Assembly: GCA_963576725.1 (NCBI GenBank)
Contig: OY755246.1
Coordinates: 71,540,371 to 71,604,370 of the forward strand
Direction: 5' to 3'
Origin: Azorinus chamasolen
Lineage: Eukaryota; Mollusca; Bivalvia; Cardiida; Solecurtidae
DNA: 64,000 nt
The first letter of the stretch is position 1. Each line of letters begins with the position of its first letter. A program made the translations under genes and the position numbers. The notes below the pieces were generated by a model. That model had not been told where the DNA came from. It worked only from the letters and a program-made list of their open reading frames with translations, and ran no database searches. Of this stretch, positions 59,830 to 64,000 are shown in pieces.

Positions 59830-59925
59830 CATAAATAAACCACATAGATATGCCATTAAATGCATTTGCATAGAGAGTAGACGCAGATTAGACAGCTCTT
59901 GTCAATCATTTGACAATAAGTGTTT
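59830..59925 (+). mobile_element. Left half of a family A element
   Basis: CATAGATATGCCATTAAATG, TTTGCATAGAGAGTAGACGC, GATTAGACAGCTCTTGTC. The right arm and tail are missing. Confidence 0.6.
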
Positions 59926-60490
59926 TATTGCAAAAACTGGAGACTGGAGCAAATCAAGCAGATGACAATTTCTGCAGAAAACATTAATTTAAAGGGCAAA
60001 GAAAATGGACAAATGTGAACATCTGTGGTGTAGAAGAGTTTTCAAAAAACTAATCCTATCACAGATGAGTTTAGAAGAACTGTTAAAGTGTTCTGTCTTC
60101 TCCTTAGGGCATTTGTCCGAAATAATTGGGCTGAATAATTTATGGGTGTAACTTGTCTGATGTCGCCTGTGATGTCTTTCCTGTACCCTGTCAACCTATA
60201 CAAAAATATGAGCGTAAAACTCATGAATATTTAACGAAATGGACAATTACAGATAAAATATGTTTTTGTCTTCTCCTGTCTTCGTGGTTTGTACTGGATA
60301 AATCATCATAAGCAAGGGTCTCAACCTACTGAGACTGTTTTAGATAGACTCCAAATTTCTCCTAAAAATGTTCTTTCTCATTTATTATTGATGAATTCTC
60401 CCATCTTATCATTTCCAGTAGTAGTATTGAACATTTGTCAGTAAATCAGCAAATTTAATCACGCTGCCTCGTACATCTGCAGTCAGTTGA
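59926..60490. other. Unique stretch
   Basis: A lone A-end phrase (AACTCATGAATATTTAACG at 60210) is the only feature. Confidence 0.35.
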
Positions 60491-60492
60491 AG

Positions 60493-60965
60493 GCAGAAAA
60501 CTTTAACTCTTTGCATGCTAAGTAACTGTATATTAAACAAGATGTGTTTGTGAAACACTATGCCCCCAATTATCGCCAATATAAATTTGACCCGTAATTT
60601 GACCTTTGTCCTTGATATATGACCTTGACCTTAATAGGTCACCCTTAAAAATCTTCACCACCAGAAGTTTCAAATGCATGCCAGTTTGAAGTATGTATGT
60701 GCAATGGCTACAAAACTATCACCAACATTAAAGTTGTCTACAAACCAACCAACCAACAGACAAACAGACAGGTTAAAAACAATATGCCTCCTCCTTTGAT
60801 CAGGGGTGGGGTTTGGGGTGGAATTAAAAATTGTCGTCTGCTGCAATACTCTAAGTTACTCATTTTTAATGGTTTTTCCAATTCCTCTTTATAATTACTG
60901 TCAGAATGTCAAACAGTTTGGATCCTGATGAAATGCCAAGTTACTCTCAGGCTCATCTGGATTAA
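60493..60965 (+). mobile_element. Family B element with a nested repeat
   Basis: TTAACTCTTTGCATGCTAAG, TAACTGTATAT is cut at about 60535 and resumes at about 60829 with ATTGTCGTCTGCTGCAATAC. The intact hairpin AACAGTTTGGATCCTGATGA, AATGCCAAGTTACTCTCAGG, CTCATCTGGATTAAC follows. This is one of the best B copies. Confidence 0.85.
60537..60828 (+). mobile_element. Bivalve repeat nested in family B
   Basis: GATGTGTTTGTGAAACACTA, TGCCCCCAATT, GACCTTTGTCCTTGATATAT, GACCTTGACCTTAATAGGTC, CAAACCAACCAACCAACAGA, CAATATGCCTCCTCC, GATCAGGGGTGGGG. From memory this is one of the most common interspersed repeats in bivalve genomes. Its family name and class are not known to me. The start CAAGATGTGTTTGTG and end GTGGAATTAAAA lie within the B sequence. 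Confidence 0.75.
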
Positions 60966-60996
60966 CAAGCTTTTATCACAAACTCAATGTTAGAAT

Positions 60997-61222
60997 TAGC
61001 CCTTCACTCCATAAATACTCCATTCTATGCCTTTGCAAACAGAGTAGATCCAGATCAGACAGCTCCTGCCTGATAAAGGTCTGCTCAGTTTGCTTCTGAA
61101 ATAATATAGATTATGATTCTTCAGTTTCTGCCATGGCCAAAAATGGATGTCTTCATGTCATTCAAAAAATTCACATATTTGATATTCATGATGTCATTAT
61201 TTCTTACATGAATATCCAGTCT
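60997..61222 (+). mobile_element. Family A element
   Basis: TTAGCCCTTCACTCCATAAA opens. TTTGCAAACAGAGTAGATCC, a shortened loop, AAAGGTCTGCTCAGTTTGCT, CTGCCATGGCCAAAAATGGA, ATTCATGATGTCATTATTTC, TACATGAATATCCAG. The end is missing. Confidence 0.85.
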
Positions 61223-61372
61223 GCTGAAAATATTGTCTTCTTCATATTCAAGAGAAAAAATAAATCAATATTTTTTTTTCCAAAAGTTCCATGGAAATGT
61301 GAACTAGCTGTTATCTTGATGGCACAGATTCACTTATCTTGAGGCCATACAGTAGACAACAATGATCTGCAA

Positions 61373-61528
61373 TTAACCCTAAACTACTCCATTCAATATA
61401 TTCACACATTAAATAATGATACCATGAATATTAATGATTCCATAAGCAAACAGAGTAGACCCTGATCAGACGGCTCCTATTCTGTTTGCAAAGGCGTTAA
61501 AAGGCGTATTCATGGATTAAAGAGTTAA
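61373..61528 (-). mobile_element. Family A element, TTAA at both ends
   Basis: TTAACCCTAAACTACTCCAT opens. ACCATGAATATTAATGATTC joins directly to CATAAGCAAACAGAGTAGAC (inner deletion). CTATTCTGTTTGCAAAGGCG, GGATTAAAGAGTTAA closes (156 bp). Confidence 0.83.
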
Positions 61529-61529
61529 T

Positions 61530-61960
61530 ACATGTCACGTATAAGGTCAAACATTAAATATATTGTCAGTTCTATATGAGGACACCTTATTGTTAGATAA
61601 ATGTTACCCAAAAGCCGCACGCCATGCTCGATTAATATTGTAGACTTAACCTTGTATTTCCTAATATGGCATTAAATAACGGTGAAGCTAGTGGTAATAA
61701 TATGGTAGGATGTATTAGCATTGGCACCAAGTCGACACTCTGCCATTTAAGCACGGGTTACACAGTGATCATTAACCAATCAGAAAGATAGTGGAAAATT
61801 TACGATCATTTTTCAATCAAACACAGAGATTTATATTCTACTCCATCACAACATTACACAGGCAAGTTTTGTCTGACATTTTGGAAATTGTTCCTTGACA
61901 AAAACTTCAACTCATAAATGCTTTAATACAGCAATGAAATACTTCTTAAATTGAACTATA
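61530..61960. other. Unique stretch with a CCAAT-like motif
   Basis: AACCAATCAGAAAG (61774) matches a CCAAT-box core; a similar CCAATCAGAAAGG occurs at 10861. The stretch is repeat-free. No gene start is seen, so a promoter is only a guess. Confidence 0.3.
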
Positions 61961-61965
61961 AATTT

Positions 61966-62180
61966 AACCTTCTGCACTCTGAGCAATTGTTGTCCACAAA
62001 ATTAATATTCTCATCTATTCCAATTCTAAAAGTACAGTTTTCTTCCATTTTATTTTTTCAAAATTGAGTGTCAAAGTGACAAACATTTTTGATCAGTCTG
62101 TTCAGTGTCTGCTCTGTTTAAGGAGTATAGATCTGATTCTACAGTTTCTACCATGGCCAAATTTTTCTGTGTTCTTGACT
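61966..62180 (+). mobile_element. Family B fragment joined to family A fragment
   Basis: B: TTAACCTTCTGCACTCTGAG, AATTGTTGTCCACAAAATTA, GAGTGTCAAAGTGACAAAC. From about 62088 A: GATCAGTCTGTTCAGTGTCT, GCTCTGTTTAAGGAG, CTGATTCTACAGTTTCTACC, ATGGCCAAATTTTTC. The join lies at similar hairpin arms, as expected of recombination between them. Confidence 0.7.
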
Positions 62181-62278
62181 TTATTAAAGATCATCTAATT
62201 ACCACTAAACTTAGGGTATTTTATGTACATGTAGTGCATGTATTGGGAAAGGGAAAAAGTGAGAATATGAACTATTCA

Positions 62279-62445
62279 TCAACTCTTTGCATGCTAAGTA
62301 ATTGTGATATCTGCAACAATTGTTGTCTGCTGTAATTCTCAATGTTATTTTTTCCCTCCAATTTCCATAAAAAAATATAGTGTGATTGTCAAATAGTTTG
62401 AATCCTGATCAGATATTGGATTAGGTCCAGTGTTATCTGCCCTTG
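62279..62445 (+). mobile_element. Family B element
   Basis: CAACTCTTTGCATGCTAAGT, GCAACAATTGTTGTCTGCTG, CTCCAATTTCCATAAAAAAA, GATTGTCAAATAGTTTGAAT, CCTGATCAGATATTGGATTA. The right arm is worn. Confidence 0.8.
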
Positions 62446-62454
62446 AATTGTCAA

Positions 62455-62572
62455 CAAGAGGGTCATGATGGTGATACAGATTGTAATTAGTTTAATTCAG
62501 ATAGTTAAAAATGTGGATATTGATTGAAGGACAACGCACACTCACCATGAGCACTTTGTGCTCAGGTGAGCT
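62455..62572 (+). mobile_element. Short form of a common bivalve repeat
   Basis: CAACAAGAGGGTCATGATGG at one end and CTCACCATGAGCACTTTGTG, CTCAGGTGAGCTAAAA at the other. The two ends of the family are present with only about 90 bases between them, so this is probably an internally deleted copy. Confidence 0.6.
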
Positions 62573-62774
62573 AAAAAATTCATAAACTCTTTAACCCAAT
62601 ATTCATTGGCCTCAAAATGATTCTCGGATGACAATTATAGTGTCCTATGACCTTGGATTTGTTATTCTCAGAGACCATCAGCTATTCTTCTCTATCGAAT
62701 GTTGGAGTCCAATTATTTATCAAAATGTTATTTTACAGAACTTCCATCTCAAAGCCTCATTCGTTTTCCCTCAA

Positions 62775-63003
62775 AACAATCTGTACTGAAACTGTCTAGA
62801 TCAATATACAGATATTAAGGTCCATAACTAAAACAATCTGTACTGAAACTATCTAGATTAATATACCGATATCAAGGTCCATAACTAAAACAATCTGCAC
62901 TGAAACTATCTAGATCAATATATACCGATATCAAGGTCCATAACTAAAACAATCTGTACTGAAACTATCTAGATCAATATACCGATATCAAGGTCCATAA
63001 CTT
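62775..63003. repeat. Minisatellite, 57-bp unit, 4 copies
   Basis: AAAACAATCTGTACTGAAAC, TATCTAGATCAATATACCGA, TATCAAGGTCCATAACT. A 22-bp pair (GCATATCACTTTATTTTGTT with TT) follows at 63012-63055. Confidence 0.95.
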
Positions 63004-63069
63004 AGGCAATTGCATATCACTTTATTTTGTTTTGCATATCACTTTATTTTGTTTTATCATATAATTATT

Positions 63070-63319
63070 TTAACCCTTCGCTTGCTGAATTTTAAAATAT
63101 ATTTCTCCTTCTTTACCCATGCCCTGTGGTATAAATACAGATATCTTCACAGTGTATAAGTATTTCACTGTGCAATCACTGCTGTGGAGTGCACTGGTTG
63201 CACAATCAACATGTAAATAGTGCAAACCCTGATGAGACAGCTCCTGCAGGAGCTGTCTCATCTGGGTCTTCACTATTTACAGGTAGGTATATTGACGCGA
63301 ATAGCAAGCGAAGGGTTAA
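63070..63319. mobile_element. Family F element: intact 17-bp ends and a near-perfect central hairpin
   Basis: TTAACCCTTCGCTTGCT at 63070 and its exact inverse ending at 63319; 250 bp. The hairpin 63213-63280 has a 32-base perfect palindrome (63231-63262) and arms GTAAATAGTG / CACTATTTAC. Its loop and arm motifs (GACAGCTCCTGCAGGAGCTG) match family A and its TTAA ends match A, C and D. It is the best-preserved element in the window, so probably the youngest. Confidence 0.92.
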
Positions 63320-63715
63320 GATTTATTTTTTGTATAGAACAAAGGCCCAGGTAAAATGCGTTTACATACCGAAACATTTTCAAAAAAGCTCTTTTAGTTC
63401 TCCATTAAAGCTTATGTTGTGACCAGTCTTGAGAATCGGCTCTTCAAGGCGCTTCTAAGGAGTGGTCACAAGGTAGAGTTTGGTGGAAAAATGACAATTT
63501 TAGTATTTGAATACACACCGTTATATACTGCTCTGATAGAATTATCAATATATGTAGAAATGACATGTAAATTTATTCGTTGCATGGAGCAAATAAATTG
63601 CTGTATGTAAATGAATTTCAATGCCTTACTGTACATATCATCATTTTTCACAGATTTCACAAACTGTTCTTTACAAACTATTTCCATTTCAAAGAGAAAG
63701 CACTACCATATGCTC
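63320..63715. other. Unique stretch
   Basis: Overlapping 63- and 73-codon frames on opposite strands (63419-63610, 63466-63687) are unsupported. No other feature. Confidence 0.35.
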
Positions 63716-63868
63716 CCTAATAAATGCCCCTCACTAATAAACACCCCTCACTAAATAAATGCCCTCACTAGTAAATGCCTCTCACTAATAAATGCCCCTC
63801 ACTAATAAATGCCTCTCACTAATAAATGCCCTCACTAATAAATGCCCCTCACTAAATAAATGCCCTCA
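63716..63868. repeat. Minisatellite, 17-bp unit, about 9 copies
   Basis: CACTAATAAATGCCCCT with variants TAAATAAATG and GCCTCTC. Confidence 0.95.
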
Positions 63869-63927
63869 GCTTTAACCCCTATAATAACCATTCAATAAAG
63901 TAACATACTGGTAGGTTTTTCAGGCGA

Positions 63928-64000
63928 TAGCTTAATGCAGATTGAAAACAACAGAACTTTCTGCATTGCTTTCATTCTACATTAAGCAACCACCTGTGTA
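63928..64000 (+). mobile_element. Family E core, cut by the window edge
   Basis: AGCTTAATGCAGATTG, AACTTTCTGCATTGCTTTCA, TTCTACATTAAGCAACCACC with TG. It shows the uninterrupted TTAA site at 63971-63974 for comparison with 41410-41640. Confidence 0.75.

Overview
The window looks like animal nuclear DNA, most likely from a bivalve mollusc. It is AT-rich and has no operons and no long unique reading frames. It is packed with short palindromic transposon relics and minisatellites. The bivalve call is inference from remembered repeat families: a tRNA-derived SINE (29823-30042, minus), the 'gagggcc ... gctcacctga' repeat (8-42, 37215-37432, 62455-62572), the 'gtgtttgtgaaacacta ... gaccttgacc' repeat (60537-60828), and family B hairpins resembling those of dreissenid and venerid clams. 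I found no complete gene and no tRNA or rRNA. A few short stretches could be exons or exon relics (5682, 28598, 42151, 47066, 52913, 58898); all are weak.

Two kinds of sequence fill the window. The first is six families of short non-autonomous hairpin elements (MITE-like), named here A to F. A: about 150-290 bp, ends TTAACCCTTTACYTCAT and its complement, an off-centre hairpin with arms GCAAACAGAGTAGACCC / GGGTCTGCTCTGTTTGC, and a tail with ATTCATGATGTCATTATTTC. Strand '+' means the hairpin lies at the left. B: head TTAACTCTTTGCATGCTAAG and hairpin built on AACAGTTTGGATCCTGATGA. C: ends TTAACCCTTTGAATGC, hairpin arm CAGTGTAGACCCTGATC. D: ends TTAACCCATTCC, hairpin arm GATAAATAGAGCATTTGC. E: terminal repeat TGAACCTGTCTTAAGTGGC and an inner AGCTTTCTGCATT ... 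CTGCATTAAGC hairpin. F: ends TTAACCCTTCGCTTGCT, one copy. A, C, D and F start and end in TTAA, and one filled/empty site comparison (41401-41650) shows A inserting at TTAA with TTAA duplicated. That is the behaviour of piggyBac-type transposition; no transposase is present here.

The second kind is about 41 tandem arrays (units 12-60 bp, a few composite), by my count near 22 kb, or about a third of the window. Many are expanded pieces of the hairpin elements. In the clearest cases (18388-19431, 50504-51773, 53866-54912) the array sits inside one A copy and the normal A sequence resumes on both sides. Others grew from B (32440, 38225, 42449), C (22678) or E (24524, 39976).

Layout: 1-9.3 kb, scattered A/B copies and seven arrays; 9.5-12.4 kb, nested elements and a CpG-richer unique patch; 12.8-22 kb, dense arrays including a 2.3 kb array of 60-bp units; 22.4-25.4 kb, three D copies and E; 25.6-29.3 kb, a 1.6 kb C/T-rich array, a small gene-like unique island (28.4-28.9 kb) and a foldback element; 29.7-35.9 kb, the SINE and A/C copies; 36-37.2 kb, unique; 37.2-46.5 kb, arrays and full-length A/C/D copies with a 460-bp duplication; 46.6-52.8 kb, A copies, a 1.27 kb half-stem array and a 570-bp terminal-inverted-repeat element; 52.9-58.1 kb, arrays and a giant A copy; 58.1-64 kb, mostly single elements and the well-preserved F copy. 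The window is best read as intergenic or intronic DNA. Copy boundaries were read by eye and may be off by a few bases.
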